Source: Lichenostomus cassidix
Taxonomy: Eukaryota; Chordata; Aves; Passeriformes; Meliphagidae
Reading direction: 5' to 3'
DNA: 64,000 bases
Assembly (NCBI GenBank): GCA_008360975.2
Contig: CM039183.1
Span: 46,057,850-46,121,849, forward strand
The notes under the pieces are model-generated. The model was not told where the DNA came from. It was given only the letters and a program-made list of their open reading frames with translations, and did not search any database. Positions 13,264 through 36,017 of the stretch are shown here, one piece after another; positions within the stretch are counted from its first letter, which is position 1; the number at the start of each line of letters is the position of its first letter. The position numbers and the translations under genes are program-made.

Positions 13264-13554
13264 TGACCCTTAGTGAGCAAGTCTCTGTTACCACTGTTTG
13301 CAGTCTGCTTAGATTTTTAGAACCATTATTCAGTCATGAGAGAGCTATCCACTCTCCTTTCAACTACTGACTGTCCTTTGGGGCTGGGGGAGGTACCTCC
13401 TGCCCCTGCAGTACCTCTACCTATGTTGTACCTGCTGGATGAACAGAAGGAGCACTTCTGTTCCAGGACTTCTCAAGTATCTCCCTTTACTGCAAGTCAG
13501 TCCTTTTAAAAGTCTGCTCACAAACAAGAAAATCTGCTTTATGGAAATACTCAC

Positions 13555-13686
13555 TGCCATGCGATGCTGCTTCCTCAGCTGCTTTACCCGGATTTGGTCC
13601 ATGTTTGCAGCAACATCCTTTTCAGGCTGCTCTAAGTCTTCAGAGTACCTCTGTACCAAAGCCTCAGGAATGCCACAGCGACCATG
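13555..13686 (-). CDS. SASH1: SASH1 exon 19
   Basis: Forty-four codons, phase 0 at both ends, encode [20 protein letters not shown] then [20 protein letters not shown] and HRMA. It matches human [44 protein letters not shown]. It is probably helical (heptad-like [12 protein letters not shown]) and leads into SAM2. The acceptor is attcag before 13686 and the donor GTGAGT follows 13555. If the donor were ignored, the frame would run on to a stop at 13417-13419. Confidence 0.98.
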
Positions 13687-14240
13687 CTGAATGCCCCAGC
13701 CAGATACAAAGGAGGGAAGACAGATTAGTGAAGTTGTATCTACACAGACCAACCAGTGCAACACAAAGAAGTGCAGGATGGGAGCAAGGAGGAGCTGTCC
13801 TTGAGGTTCCATGAAAACCGAAAAAGCAATCCCTAAAGAGGGACTCCTTCTTTCCCCCTGCAAAAAGATGTCCTAATTGATGCTATCAATTCAGAGTTTC
13901 TTGGAAACAAAAAATCGAATCATTAGTTCCTTTTTCAGCTCTATTTCCCTACATTAGCAGAGGAAGAGACATTTCCATGTCCAGTGCCACCAAGGCACCA
14001 GCAGGCTGAAAAGATGAAGGTTCTGAGTAAGTCTGGGATTTCTGAGTCCCCCACAACACAAGAATTACTTTAGGCATAAAGTCTGATAACAAAGACAAAC
14101 AGAGTCACAGAATGTCTAGTGTCCCAATGACTGTTGGTTTATCTTGGCCCGTCACCCACAAAAAATGACAGATACAATGAGGGACAGACTATGCTTTGGA
14201 ATGCTAGTATAATAAAACCATTGAAGTGATTACCACTTAC
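13687..14240 (-). other. SASH1: SASH1 intron 18
   Basis: This is a 0.55-kb intron between the long exon and exon 19. No recognisable element was seen. Confidence 0.85.
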
Positions 14241-15379
14241 CTTGTCTGAGTATGGTTCTTCAGTAAGATCAATATCTTCAGACTGCAACTTGTTTTCTAT
14301 CACCATTTCCAGATCCATTCCCCTGCTACAAGAGACTTTTCTTGCTGACGCAGGGCCGAGCTTTACCACATGCTGCTGAACACTAGCAGTCTCTGGGAGC
14401 TCTGACAGCCAGGGTGGCAGTGGGCTAGGAGGGGTACTGGGCTCCTGTTCAGAAGATGTTCTATGGGCAGGTACCCCATGACAATCAATGGGGGTGGATG
14501 AGCTGGTCTTTTTTACTGGCAAACATGGTGCTTCTAAACTTGACTGGTTTCCACTTGTGGTCATGGGAGGATGATATAATCCATTAGAAAGGCGTTCTCG
14601 GCATTTTTTGGCAGGGACAGGTGGTGGCTGAGAAGGATTTTTTGGTTGCGTTCTTGCCTCATTTGAGCCTTTTTGCTCAGCTTCTAGACCTCCCTTGAGG
14701 ACGGGAGCATAATCAGCCCGTGCAAGGTCATGAAAACCTTTACTCTGTATTTCCAGAGGCGTCCTTGTTGCATGGTGCATCACTAAGGCAGGTTGAGCTT
14801 CACAGTTTTTCAGGGGGAACGGAGCAGGCTTTCCACCTGCAGTCTCCATTACAGAGCAGTTCAATTCCTTAGCTCTTCCCTTCTGAGAACTAGCAGCTCC
14901 TTTGCCCGGTTTAGCCATGAAGTCATCTGCCTTACAGCTGCCTCCATGAGACTGAAGTGGCAAGGCAGAGCCAGTTGCCTTTTTAGCTATATCCAGTGAA
15001 TCCTGAGGAAAAGAACCTACTTTCTTGTTAGTGTCCTGCAAGTCAGTATGGGGTTCTCCCTGGAGATCATCCAGTGAGTGAGATCTTGGCCATGTCTCGA
15101 CACCCTGGGGGCCATCCAGAGTTTCATAGCTTCGACAGACAGCAACTGGTAAACTTCTGCGGTTCTTCTTCAGAGCCACGACAGCCGGAGGCTTGACAGA
15201 GCTCTTGAGAGCACGGTGTGCACAACTCAGCCGGCTTTCTTTTTCCCCTGGCTGGAGGGTTTCTATCGACTTGGTCAGTGGAAGTGTGGGATAATTTGAT
15301 AGCTGGTTTCTGCTGAAATCCCTAAAGCCATGCTCACTTGCTGATTTTGAGGGCAGAAGACAGGTCCTTCGATTTTTAC
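14241..15379 (-). CDS. SASH1: SASH1 exon 18, long disordered proline-rich exon
   Basis: This 1139-nt exon encodes 379 whole codons after two bases that finish a glycine. It starts KNRRTCLLPSKSAS and includes KKNRRSLPVAVCRSYETLDG, WPRSHSLDDLQGE, SQPPPVPAKKCRERLSNGL, PPSPLPPWLSELPETAS and RKVSCSRGMDLE, and ends DLTEEPYSDK. These anchor segments match human SASH1, while the text between them has diverged freely, as expected of a disordered linker. PPPVPAKK is a proline motif of the SH3-binding type; RRSLP and RSHSL look like basophilic kinase or 14-3-3 sites (inference). The acceptor is ttctag before 15379 and the donor GTAAGT follows 14241. Confidence 0.97.
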
Positions 15380-18300
15380 CTAGAAATAAATAAATCCACC
15401 ATTAAAAAAAATCTGCAGCATAAATTATAGATCACTTCTAAACGCTTTTGAAACAAAATTATTTGTTCCCTTTGTGTTAACTCTAAATGTAGAAGAACTC
15501 ACTGCCATTTCAAGCATAAGGATTTGTGAACTTCAGCTTTATTAGTAAATGTTGTATTTTAAGTAAAATACATCCAAAATACATAATATCCTTCCTGCCT
15601 TCCAATTTGCAGAGATTTGAGGTTTAGCTCATATAAACTTTTTGCAGTGTGGAAATACTGTATCCGACAGTTAGAACTGATACTCTATACTCATTGAATG
15701 AACTGGTTTAACAGCACTTCCCCAAAATAACTCAAAAGTCCTACTCTTTTTTTCTTGTTCTCTAATTTTTTTAATATATAAAAGATAATGTTCATATTTT
15801 AATAAAGTAGTTAGCATATTATTTTTTAAGACCCTGTTTATGAATTTTTTAATTATGTGCCAATAGTGTTATTTCATTTTTAAATAAGCAGCAGCAAAAC
15901 CATATGCAATGGAAAAATAGAGAGCAAGATGCATCAGTGGATTTGCATCAGCCTCTTTGGAAAGCTACTTTCAGGGATGGCAGAGTTTTATAGAAAAAAA
16001 TCTTATGAGATGGAAAAGTGTTTCAAAAGGGAGTTTCAAGTGTGACTAATCTTAGTCTCAAGTCATAGTGTGTTATCAAAGTGAAAGGTCTTAGAGACGT
16101 GGTGTTTTATTATAAACACTTAAGATGACAATACTAATCACATGCTCTTTGTAAGCTTTATTTTATTTTTTTATGAGATATGAACCACTGATTTTAAACA
16201 ATGAAGTCCACCAACTCTGCTTGACAGAAAAAATTCTGATCAAAGGGATTGAGCCTAGTAGAGTATTCATTACTTGAAAGAGAAGGTAATTTCTCAAATA
16301 CTATATAGATTTTAAAAAAATATATCATTTTTAACAAGACAGCAGTAAATTTGTCTCAAAGCCAATGACCTTTCAGAATGACAGCACATCCTCAACACCT
16401 ACTGTTTTCAGGGTGGCAGGGATAATTTCCCCCATGCACAGTAAGCTTTCTAAAATCAGGATGAGTAGGTGGATGGATAGATACACAAAGAGAAATTAAA
16501 ATTTCCTTTTCCTATGGAAAAGAAAAAAACCCAAACAACCAAAACCTCAAACCAAAAGATTTAGCTAAATGATATCAAAATTCTGCAATCAACAGCTGTC
16601 AGTTAAAGGATCTGATACTTTCAGAGATCTGAGAAGTTTTGCTGACTACATCAGAACTAAAGTAATCTGGTGTACTTTTAAGCAATAGATGCTTTCTTCT
16701 CATACCATTTGCCTTCAGAACTTTATCTTGAAAGAAGTTTGGTGCTTGGCTTTTGAATAATACACACTGTTCACCTTGCACATGAATGAAAGAACCTGTT
16801 TAACCTAAAAAAAATAGTTTGCTTTCTCTTGCCTCCACCTCTGCTGGAGGAGTTTAAAAAACAAAGTATCCAGAAAACTAGCAAAGGAAATGGAGGTTAC
16901 ATTTAAGAAGATCTAAGGAAAACACTGCAGCCAAAGAAAGTTACTGTATCTAAAATCTAGGCATGCCCATAATGATGAATGCGAGCACATTGCAACTCCT
17001 TTCTCAGAAGCTGTAGGGTTCACAGTGCAACTCAAGCTAAATATCACCATTTCCCAAAATGCTGTAGGAGACACATCCCACACCGAAGTTGTCTCCGTTG
17101 CTACAACCTGAGTTCAGGTAACTCAGAGAAGTAGCAGAAAGAACCTCTCTGCACCTTTCCATGGAGCTAGGCCACTGCCTTCTGAAAATAACTTGCAATC
17201 ACATTAAAAGATGTGTAAGAAGTGTTATATTCATTTTTTAGTACCTCCAGGCACTAATGTCAATATGTAATGAGCATGGAAAGGAGTGTTCCCTTTCCAT
17301 TATTCATATTTGCCAGCACATGCCTCACTTGTGCAGTGTTTCACCCTATTGTCTGGGACTTGCTGTCACAGCTCACACAACAAAATCTATGTGCCTTCAT
17401 TTCAATCTGAAATATTGATCAGGGGTTACACCAGTTTTAGGAAAGCCCACTCAGGAACCTCAGCACTAAAAGAAAAGTGAAAAATCCTGCTACTGTGCAA
17501 TATAAGCTCTTACTGAAGCCATAAGTGTATCTAGTAAGCTGCATTGAATTTCTTAAGAAATGGGGTACGTCTGTGTAAAGCCAGTGGCGTGGGAGTGAAA
17601 AAAAGAAGAAATGGGGAAAAGGAAGAAGAAAAAAATCAAGAAAAGCAAAATTTATGGAAAGTAAAATCAAATTTTTAGTTCATTCCAACCATGTTAGGCA
17701 TACATATACAAATGAGGTGAGAATGGAAGAAAGTTCAAAACTTTTTGTCTATAACAAATAACCAAACATGCAATCTTTAGGCTCTCTCTTCAAAAGGCTT
17801 TAAAAGATGGGTTCAATGCTATTGCTTTGTACAAAGGACTGTAGTTGAGAATGTAATTTCTTTTAATGTGATTTAAGTGAAGAGCAATATCAGAAGGGCA
17901 GCTATGATTTATTTCTCTTTCTTCATCTATTCCTTCCCTCCTCCTAACTGTCAGGTATAATTTCATTATGCTTTTGAGACATTAAAAAAGGAAGGTAATG
18001 TTTCCTGAAAATACATTTTTAAATATATATAATATATGTATCTCATGATACTTCTTGTTTTTGTCATACAGGGAAGGAACTTTTTAATTCCTTGTCATCA
18101 TCTGCCTCAGAAGAAAGGAGACTGCCTTGGGGAATCTTTCTAGACGTACCATAGCTACAGCAAAAAATTTTTCAGTGTTTCTCATAGAATTTTTTTCCCA
18201 TATGGAAGATGATCCTCAGAAATTAAAGTACGTAAAACCAGAGACAGAATGCAGTGTCCAAATCCCAGATTTTATTAACTTTATTTTGGCATTGCTTTCT

Positions 18301-21109
18301 GAGGCTGTATTTTGGGTGCATTTCAAACTGCTCTGCTGACACAACAAAGATGATGGCACCTTAGACAATACTGGCCTCATTGCTTTTTCTACTGATTACG
18401 AACTAGTAGAAATGCACACTACATTAGGCAATGTGGCCACCTGTTCTATTGCTTCCTTTTCTGACTAATCAGGACTGAATGCTTAAGTGTTTAGGATGCC
18501 TGCCTGTACTAAGGGAATCTGGGCTTCAATTTCTGAACAAATCAGAGAACACCCTTATCTCAACCTGATAAAGGCCTGGGTTGTCAGCTCATTCAAGTCT
18601 GCACATTGCATGTGCAATTCTTATCTCTTCACATCCCCTTGAGAAAGCTGTACAACATAACAAGTAAAGGTTCAAAGAAGCCAGGCAAGAACATGGATGT
18701 GAATGACCTCTAGAGAATAATTAATAGGCCTTCTCAGACTAGAAAAGAGATGACTTGGGAAGGAGTATGACAGAGGTCTGTACACATATACTGTTAGGTA
18801 TGGAGGCTCTAAGGAAGATCAGGGACATTCATAAAAAGTTCCAGGAAAATTAATGAATGCCAGGAAACAGCACCAAATTTTTAAGTCCTTAAACGATTAA
18901 TTCCCCAAGAGTGTCCTAGGAAGCATCAAATATGCAATGTGCTCTGTCCTGTATCATTCTGTAGCCGTCTGCTTTTGGCCAGCCCTGTGAGAACCTGATT
19001 TCTGATATGATTTCCAAATGCACCTCAGACTGTTAACACCTGCATGCAAAAGAAGTCCAATAACCACACCACTGTCACAAGTCTAAGGGACAGCTTGCCT
19101 CTCTGCCCTGTTTCTATATGGACTAATTGTCTGATCATGGATGGTTACTTCCTGCTCTGAGATTTTTCCTAACATTGGATAGATCACAGACTGCATGCTC
19201 CTTTGCTCTCTGGAGCAAAGTGCTACTATAAGTAGGCTGTGGATACCTAAGAGAATATCCAAATACTTCTGCAGTGGGACCCAGAAAAGTACTTACAAAA
19301 GATACTCTGCTATAGTACATAGCAAACCATTTTCTAGCCAAAGTGTAAGAGCAGTTCTGAAACCTTGAACTAATGCCAAAAGGTCCAATATCAGCCCCAA
19401 ACTGGACATTATAATAATCATAAAGATATTATGTATAACCATTGCCCAGAAAATCTGAAGACTGGTTTGTTCTCAGAATGCACTTCCCCTTTATGAAGTG
19501 CTGATCTGCACATTATGATATTTATACCTGATAAATGACTATCCTAAATGAGAGCACAATGTAATTTGAAAACAATATGCATACAAACAACTACGGTCCA
19601 TGAACTTTGCAAAGAAGGTGGAGCACATTTCAGATTAAATAGCCTTGACAAAATCTCTGAATGAATCAAATGTTCTTTTCATAACGGTTTTCAAAACAAG
19701 CATTAAATGCATTTGTGAGCAAAAATGATGCAGAAATGCAGCAAGTCATGCATAAAAAACAGTATAAAAATCATCAGCATTTCACATTCTGGAAAACTCA
19801 GACAGAAATATTAGTTTAAATGTAAGTATCCAAGCAGAGAAGCAATGCCAATTGCTTTCTAAAGGTTTTATTATATTGTTAAAATAAGGAAAATATACAG
19901 GCAGCACTTTAACTTCAGTGTTACAGCTATCATTATGATTGTACTTAGAGATAAAAAGAAAAGAAAACTGTCACATATGCCATATATTTAGCTATGATTC
20001 TATTCCAGCATGCCTAGTGGATGTGGATTCATATCAGAAAAAAGCCTCCCCACTTTCAGGAATTTAGTATACTGTCAATTTCAGGCCTTCAGCTTCAAAG
20101 CACATTGCAATTTTCCTCAATAAATGGTTATTTTTCAGTGGCAGACTAACAGAAAATGCACATACTAAGAAGGAGGGTCTTTAGCTCTTATTTTAAATCA
20201 GAAAAATGGCAACGGTAAGGGGTGTACAGAATCTATTGATTATGTTTTTTGTTTCCTATTTGTAGTGAATGTGAGCCATGAATCCAGGCAGTCTGAGGCC
20301 AAGACATGGCTCAAATGCTTGGAGTGAAAACGCCAATTTCAGCTCTTTTAATATTTCCTCCCTAATGACAAATTTAGACCATCCCTCAAGTAAAGCATGC
20401 TCCATTAGCTCAAAAACCTGTTTCTTCAGATCAGAGACAGCAATCTCTATTACCACCATCTGCCTTGGTAATTTTTCAGTGCATCACCTTTCACTTGTGC
20501 AGGATAAGGCAATACAAACTGGTATCATTAGCATTTTTTTCATAGTTTATTTCCTTGTCAACTTCTCAATTTAACTTTCTAGAGTTCATACGCTAAAAAG
20601 TCCTAAATCTCTGCAGCTGGGTTCTGATCAGAGGACAATGCAACATGCAACCCAAAGGAAATAGAAAAATTTGGCCTAAAACAAAGAACATTTTTTCTTA
20701 ACAGTTTTTGGGGGGGTTCAAAAAAATCCTCCCAATCTCAGTATAGTTTAGAGACTTCTCCATTGGTGGTTCCTTAGATTTGGGATGTCAGTGTGCAAGC
20801 AGTGCAAGCCTCATGAGGCACTGTGGCATGAGAGTATGATTAGGAGTGGAGAAGATGGGAATGGCAGTGAGAAAGACTGTTGCTTTAAGATCACAGAAGT
20901 CTGTTTCTGAATAATGCAAATAAGTAAACTAGAAACAGTAGCAATGAAAACCAATGGCTCAAGCCAAGAGGGAAAGAGGTAGTCAGAGCAAAGGACAAAG
21001 TCAAGTATTAAGTAGCTTGTGTTAGCTAGGAACAGGAGCCAAAGTATATGAAGGTATCTACTGATAAAAGAGACTGAAGAACTGTAAGACTAATTGCTGT
21101 CACCATTAC
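15380..21109 (-). other. SASH1: SASH1 intron 17 (5.7 kb)
   Basis: This is an AT-rich intron with several A/T-rich patches (15740-15850, 16300-16330, 18010-18040). No repeat family, RNA gene or further exon was recognised on either strand. Confidence 0.75.
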
Positions 21110-21223
21110 CATTCTCCAGGTTTTCACTGCTTTCGTAGCAGCCAGAATCCCGAGGAGAGCATCCGGTTAGGCCTTGGCCTTCAATGAGAAGTTTCTCCTG
21201 AGATCCTGACTGGTCGCTGTTAC
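21110..21223 (-). CDS. SASH1: SASH1 exon 17
   Basis: After two bases completing a serine codon, it encodes [37 protein letters not shown] and the first base of glycine. It matches human [20 protein letters not shown] closely. It lies just after SAM1 and is serine-rich; [11 protein letters not shown] resembles phosphorylation-prone sequence (inference). The acceptor is ctctag before 21223 and the donor GTAATG follows 21110. Confidence 0.97.
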
Positions 21224-27042
<5,819 letters not shown>

Positions 27043-27178
27043 TCATTGAGCTCTGACCACTTAAGGAACTCCTCAGGCTCTCCACTGAGCCACCAGCTTT
27101 CAGCTTGGGCTTGTCCAGGGAGTCAGTGTCTGGTGGCGGCGACTGCGGGGAACCCGGCATGATCCCAGGGCTGGACTC
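27043..27178 (-). CDS. SASH1: SASH1 exon 13
   Basis: The exon encodes 45 residues and one base: [20 protein letters not shown] then [20 protein letters not shown] and GQSSM. The first third (Pro/Ser rich) differs from human (DSGLDGMPGSPPPSQ), while [26 protein letters not shown] is conserved. It links the SLY region with the SH3 domain. The acceptor is tttcag before 27178 and the donor GTAAGT follows 27043. The last A joins GT of exon 14 to make serine. Confidence 0.97.
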
Positions 27179-31888
<4,710 letters not shown>

Positions 31889-31960
31889 CATTTGGTCAGA
31901 ACTGTTTCCAATATGAAGGGAACGATTTGTCAAGTCAAAGCCTCCAAAGCTACAGGTTCT
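31889..31960 (-). CDS. SASH1: SASH1 exon 11, [10 protein letters not shown] motif of the SLY region
   Basis: This 72-nt exon encodes [20 protein letters not shown] plus SDQM. It corresponds to human [20 protein letters not shown], a hallmark of the SLY region shared with SASH3. RTCSF resembles a basophilic-kinase/14-3-3-type site around its serine (inference). The acceptor is tttgcag before 31960 and the donor GTGAGT follows 31889. It is phase 0 at both ends. It was located by homology, being too short for ORF detection. Confidence 0.96.
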
Positions 31961-34900
31961 CTGCAAAAAAACAAGGATAGATACAGTTTTATCACCATGA
32001 TTAGCTCACTCAGACCATCTGCGATTTGGAGAACACCAATTAAAACACAAATGTCTGCAAAAATGGAAAGAAACAAACAAACAAAGGGATGAGAGATTAT
32101 AAATCAAGAAATCTGTTGTAAAGAAATATGAGTCTCCCTTTTCCAGAGACAACTCCTTGGCCTAAGGTCTGCTGCTGTTGAGTCATCTCCTGCCTACTCC
32201 TCTTTTTAAAGAGAAAAAAGACTTTTTGGTCTGAGGAAACTGTTGATCTTATGCATCAAGTTTTCCAAGGTGCTGGCAACTCCATCTCTTCACTCCCATC
32301 TGCCTTCATAAATAAGTCCACAGTAGCACTGAAACAGAGAACCACCAGTCTTTTAAATCTTTTAAAGCATTGAATAACCTACCTTCTGAATAGCTGCATA
32401 GGCTGCATTTCCACTGAAATACAGGGAGTCACTGGAAGCCTACTAGGGTAAGCCCTTGCTGAGAGGAGGGAAAACCCAGCCCAGCTATCCTTAAGCATTG
32501 TGTCCCTAGAGACTCAGCAAGCCCTGATTCCAGATTAGGTACTTCAGGCTTTTTTTTTGCAATCCAAGAGGTAATAAAACCTGACCAATAAAGCAGCTGC
32601 ACAATACTCAAGTAACTGGCCCTGCCAGAAGTCTCATGGGCCAAGGCAGGGAAATGAAGGTATGGCAGCTATAATTAACTTGCACAACTTCAGCTCTGGG
32701 CTCTGAGTACGGTTTTGAAGATAGGCAGATGTCTATTATAAATATTCTTTTCAGAGTCAGAGCTGAGACAAACAGGAGGCAGAAGATCAATGCTTATGAA
32801 CTAGAAGTTCTTAGGGCATGAACTACTCAACAAAGTACCTTCAAAGACAATTTAAGAATCAATTAGGTATTGGCTCAGACCTACAATGGATTGTGAGTCA
32901 GTGAAGACCCACCACCTGAGAACTACTAGCCTGCTTCCTCTATTAGGAAGAAGCAAGCTCTATAAACTGTGACACTTAATAAACAATTATAAAAATTCAT
33001 TCTTTTAACGTAAACACTTCCTGCCCTCTTCACCCCTTAGAAGCAAACATATTAATAGCTTTTAAAAGGTTTTATTTTCTGGCTTCTTGTTGCTTACACC
33101 CAACACACTTGGATGACAGATTCTGTACCCACCACAACTCTAGTGGAACTCAAAGCCACTTCATCTAGACCCCACACACATTAAAGAGAGTGCAGTGATG
33201 TATAATTTTTCAAAGTGTTTTTTTTCCAGAAGACAATGTGGCTATGGCACAGGTTTTAAAAATTGTTTTTGGAAAACATTTGAAACCAACCACAAGTAAT
33301 AAGATCAGTTTCTAAGGCACAGCATGTTTAGCAAGGAGTAAGTTGGTCCTTCTGTGAAGGACCATTATAACTAATCCTACAGCTCATGGTAATCCCAGCA
33401 ACGAAGAGAGGACATCTGGAACTGCTCTGAGCAAACCTGTCCATCAAACCAGCCAGAGCTCCTCCTAAAGAATTCTTCTCGGAGAGCAAAGCAACTGTTG
33501 GTTAAAAGCCTCTGAGTAAATGAACCTTATTATGGATGCATGTGATTTCACTATGGAGCTCTCCATACATTTAAAATTTAACTTTCACATTCAGATTCCA
33601 GTAGGGACCCTGGCAATACTGCACCAAACAAAAGGTCTGTGGATGAGGAGAGGGATATTCAATGGAATGGCCATGCAATCAAAAGTAATATTCTTCTGGG
33701 GAAAAAAAAAAACCTGATGCCATTTGAAAATTTCATGCATGTCCAGGCCACTGAAACAAATATAAATGACAAAAATGAATGGCAAGGCAAGACAGAGTGA
33801 CCAATTCCACTGAATACATAGGCATTGCAATTTCCCTGAGGTTGCAGCAAACAAAGATTAAGTGTTTGTAGGAAGGAGCAGCATTAGTTGAAGCTTGTCA
33901 GCTATTTGCAGTTTCAGGAAGTGTATTGAAAATGTTAGTAAGGGCAGCATGTCTCCAACATGTATCCCATTCAAACAAGGCTGGAGAAGCAGCTAACTTA
34001 GGAGTTCCTCAACAACAACAATATATTATCCACTTCTTCTTTAACTATATCTCTGTGATTAAGCAAAGGTCAGTGCAGATGGTTTTCATAACGAAATTAC
34101 TATAGTGAGACAAGACTAACTTATTAGAAGAACTGTAATTCTGTTCTGTTATCTGTATTTACCAAGATAGTTTTAGAGGGTATTTTTAGTTATGGGGCAT
34201 CTCTAGAACTTATGAGTATGATTTTTGTCCAAGGTAAACCTATTATTCAACACATAGAAGAACAAGTAAGGTTTCTCTTATCATTGTAATATCCTTAGAG
34301 GAAAACAACATCTGATGTTACATTATGATGTCTGTGACAATAAACAGTATCCTGTGAGGGACAGGGTAAGCAGTCAATGCACAAGAACTAGTAAAGCTGC
34401 CAAGAGAGAATGTTCATAGTATTGGGTAGAAAAAAAACCCTGTATTTTGTGGCCCAAGAGCAAAAAGTGAACCATGAAGGCCCACTCATTTCCCACAGGT
34501 TATTAAAGGAGACCAAGGCTATCTCTTTTATACCTTATACCTGAAGAAACTAAGCAGAGACCTCTCAAAAAAAAAACCTGTTATTTAAGAGGAAAAGCTG
34601 TTTCTACTGCATTGTTCACTGGAATATCTTGCTTAATGTTACCAGTGCACTGCTGTTTCCATCCACTGAAGTAGGGAACACTGTCAACTAGACAACAGAC
34701 TAGCTGGCTCAGCTTTGGAGATCTGGCACCAAAGGCAAGTTCCTAGGAAACTCAGAATCATGGTTAATGGAACTGTCAAAACTGGGTCATATAATCAGGA
34801 AGCAGCTTTGGATCTCTCTGGAGTGTTCAAATCATTTAGTTGCTCACTGTAAGCACAATTTCCTCTCTTGACCATCCCTTGTTCCCTTTCGGTAACACTC

Positions 34901-36017
34901 TGAGGGTAGGTGCCACCTTCATTCCATGCTAAAAGGAAGGAGCAGTAGTGACACTTCTGGCAGTGGTGGACAGCAAGAAGGAGGGCAGTGACTACCTAAC
35001 GCAAAACTCCCTGTCCTTCTGCAGTTGTGTATGTAAGTGAAAATACAGACTGGGTGAGCGAACTGGTGAGATGCAAGCTGAGAAGGAAAAAGCCAATTTA
35101 AGGCAATGACAGCTGAAGAGAAATAGAGCACAGCTGAGTAACAATACTTGATTACTCTTTAAAATTTTCTTCATCTCTTGGTACCCCTTGAAGAGAATAC
35201 TGACTCCCAAAGCATCACAAAGAACACTGTTTATAGCATCTGAAACCTTCTCTGTTCACCAGTGATCTCTATTTCTGCACTAGGCGAATCAAAAAAGACG
35301 CATTTTGTCGTATTTGTTCTCTCTCAGTGAGTTATTCTGTACACACAGAAATGGCAGACTCAACAAAACTCTTCTCTGACAAGGTTATATCAAGCTCTTC
35401 CCTTATAGCTGCATTAATGGCAAAGAAAGCAGAAGCACTGAATTTTAGTTAAAAGTACAAAGCAGAAAGTGTTTGCTGCAACCTCACAGAAATTGGCAGA
35501 CCACCTTCATGGCAACTCTTTGACTCACAGACTTTTGGTGGATTCTCAAGAGAACCCTTTTAGTACAGCGATCCACTGTGGCAGCCCACTTCCTCTTGGC
35601 CTCCTCATCCTCCTCCAGCAGGCATCTCCTCAGGTCCTGCTTGTCGGCCTTGCTCAGGGTCCTGTCAGTAACGGGACGCACCAGCTGTGAGAGGTTGAGG
35701 TGACTGTACAGGCTTCTCTCCACCACATAGGTGATATTGAACTCGCTGACAGAGGTGCGCCCTCGGAGCCTTCTGTTTGGGAAGCCACAACCTCCACCCC
35801 CTTTCGTTTTGTGCCGCAGTAATTGTAGGTCGCAAGTTGTGGGGGATGCTCCTTTCCTAGCAGGGCGCTGGCAAAGAAAAGCTCTGGAACAGGAATAGTT
35901 AGTATCCATTTTCTTCAATCGGATCTGCTTCCTTACACTCTGAATCTCCTCCAGGGACACCAGAAGATGGTGCTTGTGCCTGTTGCTGTCATAAAAGCAA
36001 ATGCTTTCTGTACTTAC
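31961..36017 (-). other. SASH1: SASH1 intron 10 (contains the candidate cassette)
   Basis: Apart from the candidate coding block at its 5' end, this 4.1-kb intron is AT-rich and shows no repeat family I recognise. The open frame from exon 10 ends at a stop at 35484-35486. No AATAAA or ATTAAA was seen on the minus strand in the ~500 bp after that stop, so a terminal exon there is less likely than internal splicing. Confidence 0.75.
35529..35867 (-). CDS. Candidate in-frame cassette exon 10x of SASH1 (undescribed as far as I know)
   Basis: This is a 339-nt (113-codon) block with no stop in the SASH1 frame. It begins after a good pyrimidine tract ending tttctttgccag, starts [14 protein letters not shown] and ends [11 protein letters not shown] before a consensus GTGAGT donor. 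A CTAAC branch-like motif lies a few tens of bases upstream. Both edges are phase 0, as are the flanking exons (10 ends and 11 starts in phase 0), so inclusion keeps the frame. The second half is GC-rich with coding-like codon use (CTG, GAG, AAG, GTG) and charged text such as [12 protein letters not shown] and [10 protein letters not shown]. Alternatively exon 10 may extend to this donor, covering 35529-36017. I know of no domain in it. No transcript evidence is available here. Confidence 0.5.

Larger units (their letters stand above)
12451..13554 (-). other. SASH1: SASH1 intron 19 (last intron)
   Basis: This 1.1-kb intron holds a solo LTR at 12991-13263. A TTTG simple repeat lies at 12521-12541. 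The acceptor is a polypyrimidine stretch ending ccccccag next to exon 20. Confidence 0.85.

Noticed and set aside
35484..35528. Candidate SASH1 insert as an alternative last exon ending at the stop at 35484
   Set aside because: It is less likely than internal splicing: no AATAAA or ATTAAA was seen on the minus strand in the ~500 bp after the stop, whereas a consensus GTGAGT donor lies just before it.
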